Of a DNA stretch of 64,000 nucleotides, positions 32,379 to 45,230 are shown in pieces; the first letter of the stretch is position 1; each line of letters opens with the position of its first letter. The notes below the pieces were generated by a model. It searched no databases, was not told where the DNA came from, and worked only from the letters and a program-made list of their open reading frames with translations. Both the position numbers and the translations under genes were made by a program. This DNA comes from Larix kaempferi (lineage: Eukaryota; Streptophyta; Pinopsida; Pinales; Pinaceae). The stretch covers positions 3,682,001 to 3,746,000 of the forward strand of contig BSBM01000386.1 in NCBI GenBank assembly GCA_027924585.1, written 5' to 3'.

Positions 32379-33137
32379 TGTGAGAATTCTCACAGCAGAT
32401 CTAAGAGATGATGTGTACCTCACAAGAGTAATTATGATTAAGCAGGAAAATAGAAGAAGAGTGAACAATACAGTATAATGAGCAACAGAATAATATGGTA
32501 CAGTAGAACTCAGATAGAAGCAATAATACTTCACACACACTAGATTATTAATCACAAATGGACATATAAATAATACAATGCATGAGGAATTCGAATGCCT
32601 AATGTGGAAATTCGAATTAGACTTCATGGAGTGATCAAAGGATCACTGGAGTGTCATCGGAGCACAACTAGGTGTCCTCATGATCATCGGAGCGCAACTG
32701 GAAGTCTTCATCATCGTCAGTGGAGTCATCAATGCTCAAGTAACTGTCAACCATCAGTCAAACTAACTCTGGTAGGTGTAACTGAGTGTAACTCAATGTA
32801 ACTGAGTGTAACTAACTATAACTGAGTGTAACTGAGTGTAACTAAGTGTAACTGACTATAACTGAGTGTAACTGAGTGACAACTAGACTGGTAGGTGAAG
32901 AAGGGCGAGTTGCTCCCTAAAATCAAGGAAGAAGGGCGCATTAAGCAATTGGAGGGATAAAACTGAATAGTGAGAAGCTCCTGGGGGCTGGCTAACTGAG
33001 GGCTAGGTGTTGGACTGATGACTGGGATGCATGCAAACCCTAGAATGCATGCAAACCCTAAAAGTGCATGCATGACTGAAAATGTAAAGGATCAAAATAC
33101 TGGTGGGACTAGGATGGAGTATAGGAATATCCTAACA
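32379..33137 (-). repeat. TG2 5' LTR
   Basis: 759 bp. It differs from its mate mainly in the number of GTAACTGAGT units (32770-32880) and in one fewer ATGCATGCAAA unit in the array at 33027-33075. Confidence 0.93.
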
Positions 33138-33142
33138 TAATT

Positions 33143-34326
33143 GGATAGCGAAATGGGTCTAAACCAAGCTAAGGAAGAGAGATGTGTCTCTTTTGGAATG
33201 AGGACATGGAAGGAAGAGTTGGTATCTCCTCCATTCTTCTCCTTATTCCTCGACCCATTTAACATTTTGTGAAGCACATACTTGATAATGTTCCAAGAAT
33301 TTATGAAAAAATTGATAGTAAACCCATCCATCTGGAGGGCCTTGTTCGGATGAAGGCTCCAGATAGCGCACTTGAATTCTTCCTATACAATTGGTCACTC
33401 CAAGGATTGATTATATTCTAAAGTGATTGAACAAGGTATATCTTCCAACAATTTTTCCTTTGCATTAAAATTCTTACTTCCAATCTATGTATACAGTCTC
33501 TTGAAATGTTGGTAGGATGCTTCACGGATGGCTGCACCCCCTATTACCTTTTTCCCCTCATAATCTGTTAATTCATGGATTACATTTGTATGCAAACTCA
33601 TCTTGTATTTCTTATAAAAATGGATGTATTACGTTCCCCCTCTTTACTCCATAAATCTCTAGACTTCAATCTCCACATCTCTTCTTGGTGAGTAACATTT
33701 GACAATTGAAAGTTTAGATCTTGCTCTTTCTATAAGAGATCCCTTGTTATGTCAACATTTTCCATTTATTGCTGCAAGGATTCCATCTCTACCATAATAA
33801 GCTTCCATTTTGTGTTCAGCTGAGGAAAGTCATCTTTAAGGGCACCCTACATCAACCTGATTTTGGATTCCCAAACAAAGGAAGGAGAGCCACTAATAGT
33901 GGCAGTCTAAGTGGCCGCTACCAAGGACAAGGCATATTTATGTATTAACCACATGGGGTTATATCTAAAGGGAATATGACCAATATTTTGAAGATAAGAC
34001 CGACGATAAGGGTTTATGGTATGAGACATCATAAGGAATAATAAATTTTTGAGGTAAAAACCCAACTTGCGATAAGGAACTATGAATTAAACATCTATCC
34101 AATCTTACAACAATATGATATGGCCATAATATTTATTGGACCAAGTGAAAATAAATTTTTAGGGATGACATCAACTAGATCCAAATAAAAAATAAGATAT
34201 CCATACACTCTCCTAAGGTATCTCAGATTAATTTTTCTTCTCTACGTTCCTTGTGGAAGATTGTTGCATTGAAGTTCCCCGTGACTACACATACTTGACA
34301 AAGTCCATGGTTATATAGCTGACCAA
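33143..34326 (-). pseudogene. LINE ORF2, endonuclease C-terminal part to start of RT
   Basis: Minus-strand words in shifting frames include NFNATIFHKE (the GDFN motif region of the endonuclease, Asp changed to Asn by eye), VRLDRCLIHSSLS, and farther on DGFTINFFINSWNII, FHVLIPKE and WFRPISLSN, the start of the L1 RT. 33331-33092 is the longest open piece. Stops and frameshifts are frequent, so it is an old copy. C2 cut it at 34331 and TG2 at 33138. Confidence 0.85.
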
Positions 34327-34331
34327 GGGAT

Positions 34332-34926
34332 TGTTGATGTATATGTAACTTCGGAATGTATTCCACCTATGTATTTCATTTATGTATATTGTACTCCTAT
34401 AGAGATGTGTTATTCCTCTATAAGGAAGTGTCGTCAATTGTATTGACAAGTGTTGTAACTTGACGATGGGTTATGAGACCACCATGTGTGGGGTTGGCCC
34501 TGATTAAGTTAACCATGGGTTATTATGCTAAGCTAGACAAGTCGGCCCCATACGTTTATTGGGCAGTCAGGACAAGTATAAATAGAGATCGGGAGATCTC
34601 TATTTTGATCATCTCATTATCTCACTCTACATCACTCGGAAAGTGGCGCACATGTGAGGAGGGGGATCAACTGCTAGGATAATACTATATATGTGTACTT
34701 GGGTTGTACTTTGGTTATATCATTGCTCTATCTATCTCTAAGGAAGTTGTGGGGTTTTTCACCTTAGGGTTTTCCCCACAGAAACTATGTGTGTCTATTG
34801 TCTCTTATGTTTGCATCTTGTGATGATTGATATGCTTGCTATGATTGATATGTATTGATATACTATACATGTTATTCTCTCAGTAAAGATCCTAGAGTAT
34901 ATTGAATTAATGATCGAAAATTAACA
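34332..34926 (+). repeat. C2 5' LTR
   Basis: TGTTGATGTATATG..AAATTAACA. TATAAATAG is at 34577-34585. The hairpin AATAGAGATC-GGGA-GATCTCTATT is at 34581-34604. Confidence 0.95.
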
Positions 34927-34938
34927 TGGTATCAAAGC
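34927..34938 (+). other. C2 primer binding site
   Basis: TGGTATCAAAGC, initiator tRNA-Met type with one G-to-A change. Confidence 0.92.
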
Positions 34939-35499
34939 TAACCTGAGAAGAAGACACTATGCAGTTGCAGAAGCTAGGGCTTCTTGTTTTTGGGTTTCTC
35001 TCCACAGATTTTGGAAAAGCAATATGATAGATTGACTCTCCTTAGCAAGGTGAATCTTTCTGTCCAATTAGAATTCAATTCTGAGCACTTTCAATTTTGG
35101 CCCTAAAAAATAGGGTTTTCACAAAAATAGGAATTTCTGAAATCTGAAGACACAGCTGAAAGCTCCTTGGAAAAATTGAAGTTTAGAGCTTTGAATCGAG
35201 ATTTTTGGCTGGGTAAAACTCCGGGAAACACAAAACCTAATTCAGGGTCCTCCCTAGTAAATCCAAGAAGACTAAAAGGCATTTCTGAAGGGTGAAACTT
35301 TGCAGAACTCAAATTATGAATACACCAGGTCAATAAGCTCATCAAGGCACATATTTCTATCCTTTCAGAAAGTTGAAATTCACATTTTGAATTTTTAGGG
35401 TTTCTCTGTCAAACCCTAACTCAACTCCAGTTCCGTATTTCTGCAAATCAAGTGGTAAGACCTAAATCTTTTCTATTTCCATTTGAAGTACTCTTTAAA

Positions 35500-38400
35500 A
35501 TGTCTCACCACACCAAGCTTGAGGATAATCTTGAAGGGGTTGATAACTTCCGAGCATGGAAGTATAGGATTGGGTGAATCCTGGAAGAAAATGAATTGGA
35601 TACCTACATAAGTGAAGAGGTCCCTGTCCCAGAGGGAGAAGAGGCTAAGGCCTTACATAAGAGTAACTTAGTCAAGGCAAAGAGGATCATTGTTGATTCT
35701 ATCAAAGACCATCTCATACCACATGTGTCATCTCTAAAGACACCCAAGGAGATGTTTGACTCCCTGACCAAGCTATTTGAAGGGAAGAACATAAATCAGA
35801 AGATGACTCTGCGGAATCAATTGAAAGGGCTCAAGCTATTGAATGGAGAGACCATTCAATATTATTTCTCCAAGGTCTCTCAGATCAAGGAACAACTCGA
35901 AGATGTGGATGAAGTAGTGGACAATGGTGAAGTTGTTATGACCACTCTGAATGGCCTACCTAGGTCATGAGATTCCTTTATTCAAGGAATCTGTGCAAGA
36001 AATAAATTGATCTCCTTCAGTAGACTATGGGAGGAGTGTTCACAAGAAGAGGCTAGGATTGTATCCCGAGAAGAAAAGATGGGAAATGAAGACCAAGCTC
36101 TCGTAGATCACACCAAAAGAAGCAAGCCTAAGAGAGATCCATCTCATAACAAAAGATCTTCACACCACCATTATCATAAAGATAAGAAAGATCTCAGGTG
36201 CTTCACATGCAATGAGAAGGGACACTTTGCTGCAGATTGTCCCAAGAAGAAGAAGGACAACAACTTCAACAAGAAGAAAAAGAACAACAAAAAAAGATAT
36301 CATGCTCATGCTACTGAGGATGATGAACTTCCCAAGAAGAAGGCTAGAGCAGAAAGTGATGAGGATGACTCATCAAGTGAAGATGAATATGTTCTAATCT
36401 CTGCTCTCATAGGTACTATCTCTCATGGTTGTAATGATTGGCTTATTGACAGTGGGGCTTCAAAGCACATGACTGGGTTCAAAGAATCCTTTGCTAATCT
36501 ATCTGAACATGAGTCACCCCATAAGGTGAAACTTGGGGACGACTACCAATATCCTATCAAAGGAAGTGGTGAAGCCTCCTTCAACCTAGACTCTGGAAAG
36601 TCCTTGAAGATGAAAGATGTATTATTTGTACCTGGGCTCAAGAAGAACCTACTCTCCATATTTGCATTGGATGCAAAAGGCATGAGGGTTGCATTTGTAG
36701 ATGGCCAAGTAGCCATGTGGTCAAAAGGTAAGACCATAGATGATGTAGTTGTGATTGGAGAGAAAGAGGGAGAATTGTACAAATTGAAGGGGCAACCTGA
36801 ACATGCCATGGTACATGAATCCATGGAGCCAAGTGAACTTTGGCATAGAAGACTTGCACATGTGCACTACAGAGCACTACCAATTGCAAGTAAAGCTGTA
36901 GAAGGTCTTCCTGAAATCAAGACAAAGCATGAAGGTGTTTGCAAAGGATTTGCAAAAGGAAAGAACATAAAGAAGGCATTTCCAAGCAGTGAAAGAAGGG
37001 CAAAAGGAATCTTGGAAATCATCCACTCTGATATATGTGATCCGATGTCATCCAGTTCTCTGAGTGGGTATGTTTACTATGTCTCTTTCATTGATGATTT
37101 CTCTAGAAAAACTTGGATTTACTTCTTGAAGAACAAAGATGAAGTATTTGGTAAGTTCAAGGAATTCAAAGCATTAATGGAAAATCAAACTGATAAAAAG
37201 ATCAAGAAATTCAGATTCGACAATGGCGGAGAATTCACTTCAGGTGATTTCAAGAAACTATGCAGTGATTCAGGTATTAAGAGGGAGTAGACTGCTCCCT
37301 ACAATCCACAATAGAATGGAGTTGCAGAAAGAAAGAATAGAGCAATCATGGAAGTAGCATAGGAAATGCTGCATGACCAGGATCTACCTATGCATCTATG
37401 GGAAGAAGCATCTAGGACAGCTGTATATGTGCAAAACAGAACACCCCACAAGATATTGGACAACAAGACACCAGAAGAGGTCTTCTCTGGTAAGAAACCT
37501 GAAGTCAGCCATCTCAGAATATTTGGTTGTCCAGTATACACTCATGTCCCAAAGAAAAAGAGGATGAAGCTAGATCCTTCAGGAAAGAAGGGTATCTTTG
37601 TGGGTTACAGTGAAAGATCGAAGGCTTACAGAATATACTTTCCAGGGTTCAAGAATATTGATGTCAGCAGGGATGTAACATTTGATGAAAATTCAACATT
37701 CATCAAATCAAAGAAGACACCTGTTGAAGATCATGAAGAACCAAAGGAAACCAGATTTCAAGACACTACTATGACTAAAGCAATTCCAGATGTTGATCAT
37801 GAAATTGAAGATCCGTAAGAAATTGTAGATCCACCTCGTGAGAAGGACTCTCACAAGAGGAAACCTGCATGGGCTAGAGAGCTCATTCAAGATGTAGAAA
37901 GGTATGGCATTCAAGAAGAAGAACACAGAGTAAAGAAGAGAACTAGATCACATACCAACTATGTTGCTTTACTCTATGATATTATGAACAAAGAACCTTC
38001 CAGTTATGAAGAGGCAACGAAAAATAAAGAATGGAAGGATGCCATGGTTGAGGAATATCAGTCGATCATAAAGAATGATGTTTGGGATGTGGTCCCAAGA
38101 CCTGAAGGGAAGTCTGTTGTGACTTCCAAATGGATCTACAAGATTAAGCATGCTGCAGATGGCAGCATAGAGAAATACAAAGCAAGATTTGTAGCTTGTG
38201 GCTTCTCACAGAATGAAGAAATCAACTATGAAGAAAATTTTGCTCCTGTAGCCAGATACACTTCCATTAGATCAGTACTTGCTCTGGCTGTAGTGATGAA
38301 ATGGAAGATACACCAGATGGATGTCAAGACTGCTTTCTTGAATGGTGCAGTCGAGGAGGAAGTGTATGTGGAGCAGCCACTTGGTTTTGAGACACATGAC

Positions 38401-39537
38401 AGGAAGTCATATGTGTGCAGGTTGAAGAAAGGCTTGTATGGCTTGAAGCAAGATCCTAGGACTTGGTATGGCAGGATGGACAATTTCCTATCTAGTTTGA
38501 GCTTTACCAAGAGTAAAGTGGATTCCAACCTTTACTACAAGGTTGAGGAAGGCAATCCCGTGATACTACTCCTATATGTGGATGACCTGTTTGTTATAGG
38601 TAATGATAGTTTGATTGTTGATACCAAGAGGAAGCTTGCTGCTGAGTTCGAGATGAAGGACTTGGGGATGATGCACTATTTGCTAGGCATGGAGGTGTGG
38701 CAGAGTGCAGATGGGATCTTCCTTGGACAAGGGAAGTATGTAGTAGAGATCGTGAAGAGGTTCGGGATGATGGACTCCAAGGCCATGGCCACACCTATGG
38801 CATCGAACCTGAAGCTTCTGTGTGATGCTTCATCTGATCCGGCTGATGTCACTATGTATCATCAGATGATTGGGTCCTTGATGTACCTAACGAACACGAG
38901 ACCATATATATGCTTTACGGTGAACACATTGAGCCAGTTCCTGATAGATCCTAGAGGTGTTCACCTGGTTGCTATAAAGCATATTCTGAGGTACCTAAAG
39001 GGTACGGTTGACTATGGGCTCAAGTATGATGCGAATCAAAAGTTTAACCTGCAGGTTTATGTTGATTCAGATTGGGCAGGCTGTGCTGTAGATAGGAAGA
39101 GCACTTCTGGGTGCTGCTTCAGTATGGGATCAGGTGTGATCTCTTGGTTTAGCAGGAAGCCATCCTGCGTAGCAATGAGTACAGCCGAAGCAGAGTATGT
39201 TGCAGCTTGTTCGGCTAGTTGTGAGGCAGTATGGATGAGGAAGATACTATCTAAGTTATTTGATCTACCGTTGGAGGCTACTGGTATCTTCTGTGATAAC
39301 CAGAGTCATGTGAAGCTGTCTGAGAACCCGGTGTTCCACAACAGGTCGAAACAAATTGAGATCAAATATCACTATATCAGGGATATGGTGTAGAGAGGAG
39401 CAGTAAAGCTCCTGTATGTTGCGACGGATGAGCAGATTGCAGATGTACTGACAAAACCATTAGCCATAGTGAAGTTTGAGTACTTCAAAAAGAGGCTTGG
39501 TGTTCTTCAGATTGATGACACTTTGAGGAAGAAGTGA
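35500..39537 (+). pseudogene. C2 gag-pol polyprotein, frame intact, seven stop codons
   Basis: From ATG 35500 (MSHHTKLEDNLEG) to TGA 39535-39537 the frame is continuous for 1345 codons with no frameshift. It is broken only by stops at 35575, 35968, 37288, 37312, 37360, 37816 and 39391. Domains by residue: gag 1-230, knuckle CFTCNEKGHFAADC about 234, protease DSGASKH about 317, integrase zinc domain 445-485, integrase core with D in HSDICDP (about 510), D in FDNGGEF (about 573) and E in NGVAERKN (about 609), RT from WDVVPRP (about 862) with YVDD at about 1026, RNase H from about 1187 to VLTKPLA. The integrase zinc site reads CKGFAKGK, with the second Cys changed to Phe. At least four stops are CAG/CAA-to-TAG/TAA. 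Confidence 0.95.
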
Positions 39538-39644
39538 TGGACACATTTGCTGAAGCCATTCCAAGCATGGTGAGAGGAGGATCCTTCCATGGCTATGGAT
39601 GTAAGCGCTGGAAGATGAGCACCAGGACGATGCTCCAGTTACTG

Positions 39645-40235
39645 CTATGTATGCACGCATCATGTTGGATGCTGGATATGATCAGTTTGATCATTTATAT
39701 GTATGTATGCATCATGTTGGATGCTGGATATGATGAGTTGGATCATTTATATGTATGTATGCATCATATTGGATGCTGGATATGATCAGTTGGATCATTT
39801 ATATGTATGTACGCATCATGTTGGATGCTGGATATAATCAGTTGGATCATTTATATGTATGTATGCATCATGTTGGATGCTGGATATGATCAATTGGATC
39901 ATGTGTATGTATCTGTAGATGTATTAGGTGAATACATTGTATGATCAGGTAGATCATTCATGTTGATATGTATCAGGTATGATCATGTGGATCATGTATT
40001 TGTATATGTATCACGTGGATACATTGTATGATCATGTAGATCATGTATGATGATATGTATCAGGAAGATACTATGTATGCATCAGGTGGATGCATTGTAT
40101 GATCAGGATGATCATGGATGATGAGCTTCAGGATGTTGCTCCAGACGACATGTGTCAGGATGATGTAGTGATGTTGATCAGGATGATCATGTGTACATTA
40201 GGATGATGTATGGTGAGTATCAGGTTGATACTCTG
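39645..40235 (+). repeat. 52-bp tandem repeat (5 copies) and related short repeats, C2 3' region
   Basis: GCATCATGTTGGATGCTGG recurs at a 52-bp step (CATC at 39658, 39710, 39762, 39814 and about 39866). GATCAT/ATGATC-rich repeats follow to about 40235. It is homologous to the 50-bp array of N2. Confidence 0.9.
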
Positions 40236-40239
40236 TGGC

Positions 40240-40745
40240 CGTGGACAGGTTGTGCAGATAAGCATATAATAACGCCCTGGGTGGTTTGCAGATTCTCTTG
40301 CTAGGTTTTGCCGCTAGCATATAATAGTTCCCTGGGAGATTTGGAAAACACTCTTTCGAGGTTTTGTCCTATGGCATATAATAGCGCCCTGTGAGATCCG
40401 ATAGGTTGGGATGTGTTCCCGTAGTAAGTCTTGGGATTCTCTTTCGAGGTTTTACCATGACCACATGTAATATCACCCTGGGAGATACGATAGGTTGGGA
40501 TGTGTTCCCGTAATAAATCCTAGGATGCTCTTGCAAGGTTTTGTGGTGACCACATATAATAAATCCCTGGGAGATCCAATAGGTTGATCTGTGTGCTCGT
40601 AATCAGTCTTGGGATTCTCTTTCGAGGTTTTGTGGTGGGGTCACATGTAATAGCTCCCTGGGAGATTCGACAGGTTGGGTTGTGTGCCTGTAATAAGTCC
40701 TAGGATGCTCTTGCGAGGTTTTGTGATGCACGTAATAAGTCCTGA
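40240..40745 (+). repeat. Imperfect repeats, C2 3' region
   Basis: Units with CCTGGGAGAT, GATAGGTTGGGATGTG and CTCTTGCGAGGTTTTG repeat about five times. It is homologous to 24600-25240 in N2. Confidence 0.8.
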
Positions 40746-40984
40746 GGATTCCATAGTATGGCCAGTGATGATGAAGACCTGCAGGTGGTGGGCCTACATC
40801 CAGTATAAAAAAGGACTGGCTCTATAGAACTTCCTATGATGAGTAGATTCAGAGATTGATTGAGATAACAACATTAGTGATGATGACGATGATTCGAGGA
40901 TGATGATTCAATGATGATGATCTAGAGAAGAAGACTTGTGCTAGCAGATCTGTGTCGAGAAATACCTTCCTAGTTAAGAGGGAG

Positions 40985-41578
40985 TGTTGATGTATATGTA
41001 ACTTTGGAATGTATTTCATCTATGTATTTCATTTATGTATATTGTACTCCTATAGAGATGTGTTATTCCTCTATAAGGATGTTTCGTCATTTGTATTGAC
41101 AAGTGTCGTAACTTGCCGATGGGTTATTAGACCACCATGTGTGGGGTCGGACTTGATTAAGTTAACCATGGGTTATTATTCTAAGCTAGACAAGTCGACC
41201 CCATAATTTTATTTAACAGTTAGGACAAGTATAAATAGAGATCGGGAGATCTCTATTTGATCATCTCATTATCTCACTCTACATCACTCGGAAAGTGGCG
41301 CACATGTGAGGAGGAGGATCAGCTACTAGGAGAAGACTATCTCGATGTACTTGGGTTGTACTTTGGTTATATCATTTCTCTATCTATCTCTGAGGAAGTT
41401 GTGGGGTTTTTCACCTTAGGGTTTTCCCCACGGAAACTTTGTGTGTCTATTGTCTCTTATGTTTGCATCTTGTGATGATTGATATGCTTGCTATGATTGA
41501 TATGCATTGATATGCTGTACATGTTATTTTCTTAGTAAATATCCTAGAGTATATTGAATTAATGCTCAAAAATTAACA
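40985..41578 (+). repeat. C2 3' LTR
   Basis: 594 bp. TATA starts at 41230 and the hairpin is at 41234-41257, unchanged from the 5' LTR although the rest differs by about 7%. Confidence 0.95.
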
Positions 41579-41583
41579 GGGAT

Positions 41584-42510
41584 CACCAAAATTACCCTTT
41601 TCCACTGTATTGAACTGGCCCATAAATGTTGCAAATGTTGAACTTCTCTCCACTTTCAATATTCTCTAGTTCAGTTATTAACCAATTTGTATGTTGAACA
41701 TAGTTTGTCATGCTATACTTTTTGCAGTCCCACATTGTAACTAGATCACCAAATGCTCCTTTGGTGCTTACTGCACATCTTTTTCCATTCTTCCATATTT
41801 CCTAGAAAGTTAAGAATGCATCACAATATTCCATTTTAGTTTCTTGGAGAATAAGAAGGACATGCTTATGTCTTCTTATCACCTTTCCACTTCTCTCTAT
41901 ATCCACTATTCTCCATCCTTCCTATAATTTTTGTTGTAGAATAAATCTAAGTTCACTTTGTATTAATTTTTCCATTACTCTTGGTAATGAGCTCTAGGAG
42001 AGTGGTTCAAGGGGGGAATTATACAACACTACTTCACCATGCTCTTCTCTCCTAGATCTGGATGAATCCTCTATCTCCAATCTACCAAAAGGTTCCCTTA
42101 ATCCTGCAACATCCTCATCTTCTATTGCTTCATTCTCAAATGAACTTTCCACTATCTCACTACATTGATATTATTCCTCACTTTATTTTGACTCTTGTAT
42201 ATAATAGTTTTTCCATTGTAACTCCTTGTTGTTCCACATCCTCCTCTGATGTGTCTTCTACATCACACCTCTTCAGTGGCAAATATTCTTACTCTTTCTC
42301 ACCTTTTGTGTCGCTCTCCACTAGCACTACGCCCTCTACATATTGCCCCTCTAGAAAATCCCTCTTTCTACTCAAATCTATACTACTCTCTACAATGTCT
42401 TCGCTACCCTTTTTGGTTTGATCAAAACTAACTTTCCATACAACTTCCCTCAATGCTCTTCTTAGTTCATACCGTTCATCTCTTCTCCATTTTTGCTCAT
42501 TTGGGTCCAT
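41584..42510 (-). pseudogene. LINE, endonuclease N-terminal part and upstream region
   Basis: Minus-strand words LILQETKMEYCDAFL, KGAFGDLVTMWDCKKY and KFNICNIYGPV fit the N-terminal half of the plant L1 endonuclease (QETK, then NIYGP). It continues into 34326 once C2 is removed. Farther upstream, 42510-42289 is open on the minus strand for 73 codons with a charged sequence (MDPNEQKWRRDERYELRR). I do not recognise it, and it could be LINE ORF1 or chance. The LINE 5' end cannot be set. Confidence 0.75.
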
Positions 42511-44059
42511 ATTTTCTATCTTTCTAATTATTTATCTCATAGTTCCTCCCCTTCTTTTCCCTCTATTCCTCCTAGCATGGAGGGATATACTCCTCCATTA
42601 TGTCGAGCTTGATGCACATAATCCCACTTTCTACAAAGTGCATTTTTTCTTGAATGGGTATTTCTTCCAGCATCCTCTTCTACATTTTGTCTCAAATTTA
42701 TCCCTTAAGCACAATCAAAGGCCTTGTGATATTCTGTATAAAACTCAATAATGTATCCTTCTTTCACCCTACTAAACCAAAAATTGATCGTCCTAGTCCA
42801 CTTATAATCAAGATTCCTCAATTATTCCAACCTTTCTTGATCCCAAATAACTACTTCTAGGATCCTTAAAACCACATTAAGTTCTACTTGTATTTTCATC
42901 AATTCAAACCATAAATAAGGAAATTCAAAGAAAAACATTCATATTCATCTGCATTAATGTACCTCTGTAACCAGTGCTGCAGATAGATGTTCAAGTTTCA
43001 AGTCTCCTTCTACATGAACTCTTCCTCCTTGCCATTGTGGTAGTATGTTATTCTCTCATGGGTCTCCAACTCTTCATATGCAACCCTAACCTATTCAATG
43101 GAACCAATCGTTGGCTCAGATTTAGACCCAAGGTTCTAAACTAGGTTATCAACAACAATCCTATGAGCATTGGCATTTTCAACATCCTAAAAAGATACAG
43201 TCTCACCTAAGATGCTCACAAGAATTAGAAATACTTAATATAAGAAAGGGAATTGCACAAAAGCGTATACATTTCACATTTACAAATATAAAAGCATAAA
43301 CATTTGCAGATTCATGTGTAGTAACTCATTCAAACACAGTATAATTTTGATAACATTCGGTTCATTCTTCATTCACCCACATAAGGTGCACATCATAACA
43401 TGTACTCAAATGTGGGGACTAACATCAACCCGAAACAATTCCATCTGTTGCCTCTTTATACAAAACTGTGATAGTTATGTCTCTTACCAATTCTCTTTTA
43501 ACTAATCTATTTGTTTACAAAACAAACTAATAACTATGCAACGCAACAAGCTTCTTTAAATTATCGTACAATATGGCTAAAAATATTAGAATTATGACAC
43601 TACAATGCCAACAATAACTTTGACCTATAATTTCAAAACATTTTTTTATTTTATCTATCTAACAAATCCACATACACCATATCCTTATATAATATCTAGT
43701 ACATTTATTATAACCCTATAATATGCATTTACAATTTTGAAACACTTTTTTTCCATACACCTTTACATTATTTATAATATATATCTTTTGTTTGTTAGTT
43801 TGTCTGTGGCTTGTGGGAATAGCCCGTGGTCTACAAAACCATGACCCATGAGCAATTTCCCAGGCCTACACCAACTGATTGAACATCAACAATGAAATTG
43901 ACTAAGAAATATATCTTTGTCATCAACATGGTAAGATATTATTGGTAATGAGAATCTATTCAAGTGATGCTAGCATTAATCACATTTTAAATAAGATATG
44001 ATGCATAGAGGAATCCATTTAGTATGATCACTGAATAAAAGGCAAATTCTAAATCTCCC
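42511..44059. other. AT-rich stretch without recognised features
   Basis: No convincing ORF, LTR boundary or RNA gene is visible on either strand. Part of 42511-42900 may be the LINE 5' region. The rest is AT-rich. Confidence 0.5.
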
Positions 44060-44763
44060 GTTGCAGCTAGTTTTAGAGGAAAATCAGCAGGAGAAGAAGC
44101 TAGTGTTCAGTGGATGCGCCCAGAAACTTCAGAGATCCCAGTGGGCTGTTATTTCCAGAGAACACAGGCTTCCCACGGTCCAATATCAGCTACAGATATC
44201 ATCTCCACTTCTTCTCCCACTTCTACATCTTCCTCAACTAGATTTGGAGGAGTTTTCTCTTGGAGGAGAGAGCTAGTTTGGTGAATGCACCCCAGTGAAG
44301 ATCAGTAGCTCAGAGTGCAGCCATATCGAGAATATGACCTGTATATGGTCTGATAATACATTTCAAAATAGAGCCAAAGTAATTTCCTACTTCTCATCTT
44401 CATTCTCCCTCTATTGTAATGAAAATATAGCCTGTGAGGCATTTACTTTGGAAGGCAATCAAATAATGAAAAAGAAAGTGTTTTGAAGCTATAGTTAGAC
44501 TTATATATGTTGAATATCATTTATCAGATCTTTATTTAATATAAAAATAGAGTTCATTAATTATTGGAGTAGTTTGATGGATTAAAATGCAAGATTAGCT
44601 AGTTGGGTGCTTATTCTAGACTAGTTTCACCATTTTTACTGCTAAATCTATTCTGAGCATCCATTTTGCATTCTGTCAGTGGGAGGAGGTTGATAACTCA
44701 GTATAATATCCATATCTATCCTTGTAATAAGAATTTGGATGCATTTATATTCACTTGGAAGAG
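44060..44763 (+). repeat. Large inverted repeat, left arm
   Basis: It pairs with 45231-45840 on the opposite strand. Matching words include GGAGAAGAAGCTA, CAGCTACAGAT, CTCTTGGAGGAGAGAGCTAG and AATTTGGATGCATTTA. The left arm has about 110 bp (around 44430-44560) missing from the right arm. Neither arm has a conserved ORF. Confidence 0.85.
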
Positions 44764-45230
44764 ATTGTAATATCCTAGCCAAGATCTGACCAAGATATTG
44801 TCTTCCACTCAGAGTTTTAATAAAATTTTAATAGTAATTTTTAAGGCCAAATTCTCACACTAAGCAAGATGTAAGTGACGGGGATTGAAAATCTGAATGG
44901 GGATGGTAGGAATGATATTAAGTTCTGGAATTTATATGGATGAGTTTGTATCAGCAACAAAGTGAGTTTTGATTAGAAGTCCTTGGCACAAAGTACTGGA
45001 GCCATTCACTTTTCAGCAATATCGCAATTCTATTGCCTATTTCGAGGCTTCCTAGGATTCTAGCATATGCCAACAAGCCTGGGTGAGGGTTATCAGAGTT
45101 TATTTCAGAGGTATAATAGTCAATTAACTCATAAAATAGGCTGGGATAATGTATTAGTGAACTTGGGAAGGTTGGGAGTGATTGGAAGATAAACTACACA
45201 TTGTGGACAGCTGGGCTAATCAAATTACAG
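44764..45230. other. Spacer of the inverted repeat
   Basis: About 467 bp of AT-rich sequence with no ORF or identifiable element. Confidence 0.7.

Larger units (their letters stand above)
30134..33137 (-). mobile_element. TG2: gag-only non-autonomous LTR retrotransposon (TR-GAG type)
   Basis: 3004 bp with LTRs 30134-30881 (748) and 32379-33137 (759), target duplication TAATT (30129-30133 and 33138-33142), a minus-strand tRNA-Met PBS (32367-32378) and a PPT (30882-30895, GGATTAAGGGGGGG). About 15 substitutions plus three small indels separate the LTRs (near 2%). The leader, PPT flank (GGGCCCTGGTAACTAA) and gag show kinship with TG1. Confidence 0.93.
34332..41578 (+). mobile_element. C2: full-length Ty1/copia LTR retrotransposon
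   Basis: 7247 bp, LTRs 34332-34926 (595) and 40985-41578 (594), target duplication GGGAT (34327-34331 and 41579-41583). PBS TGGTATCAAAGC (34927-34938) has one change from the consensus. The PPT is AAGAGGGAG (40976-40984). I count about 41 LTR differences (near 7%). Gag-pol is a single frame with in-frame stops. Tandem repeats fill the 3' region. It split the LINE endonuclease. Confidence 0.96.

Noticed and set aside
42289-42510. Charged 73-codon minus-strand ORF as a host gene
   Set aside because: No start context, introns or homology recognised; position fits the upstream region of the LINE, so it is mentioned there only.
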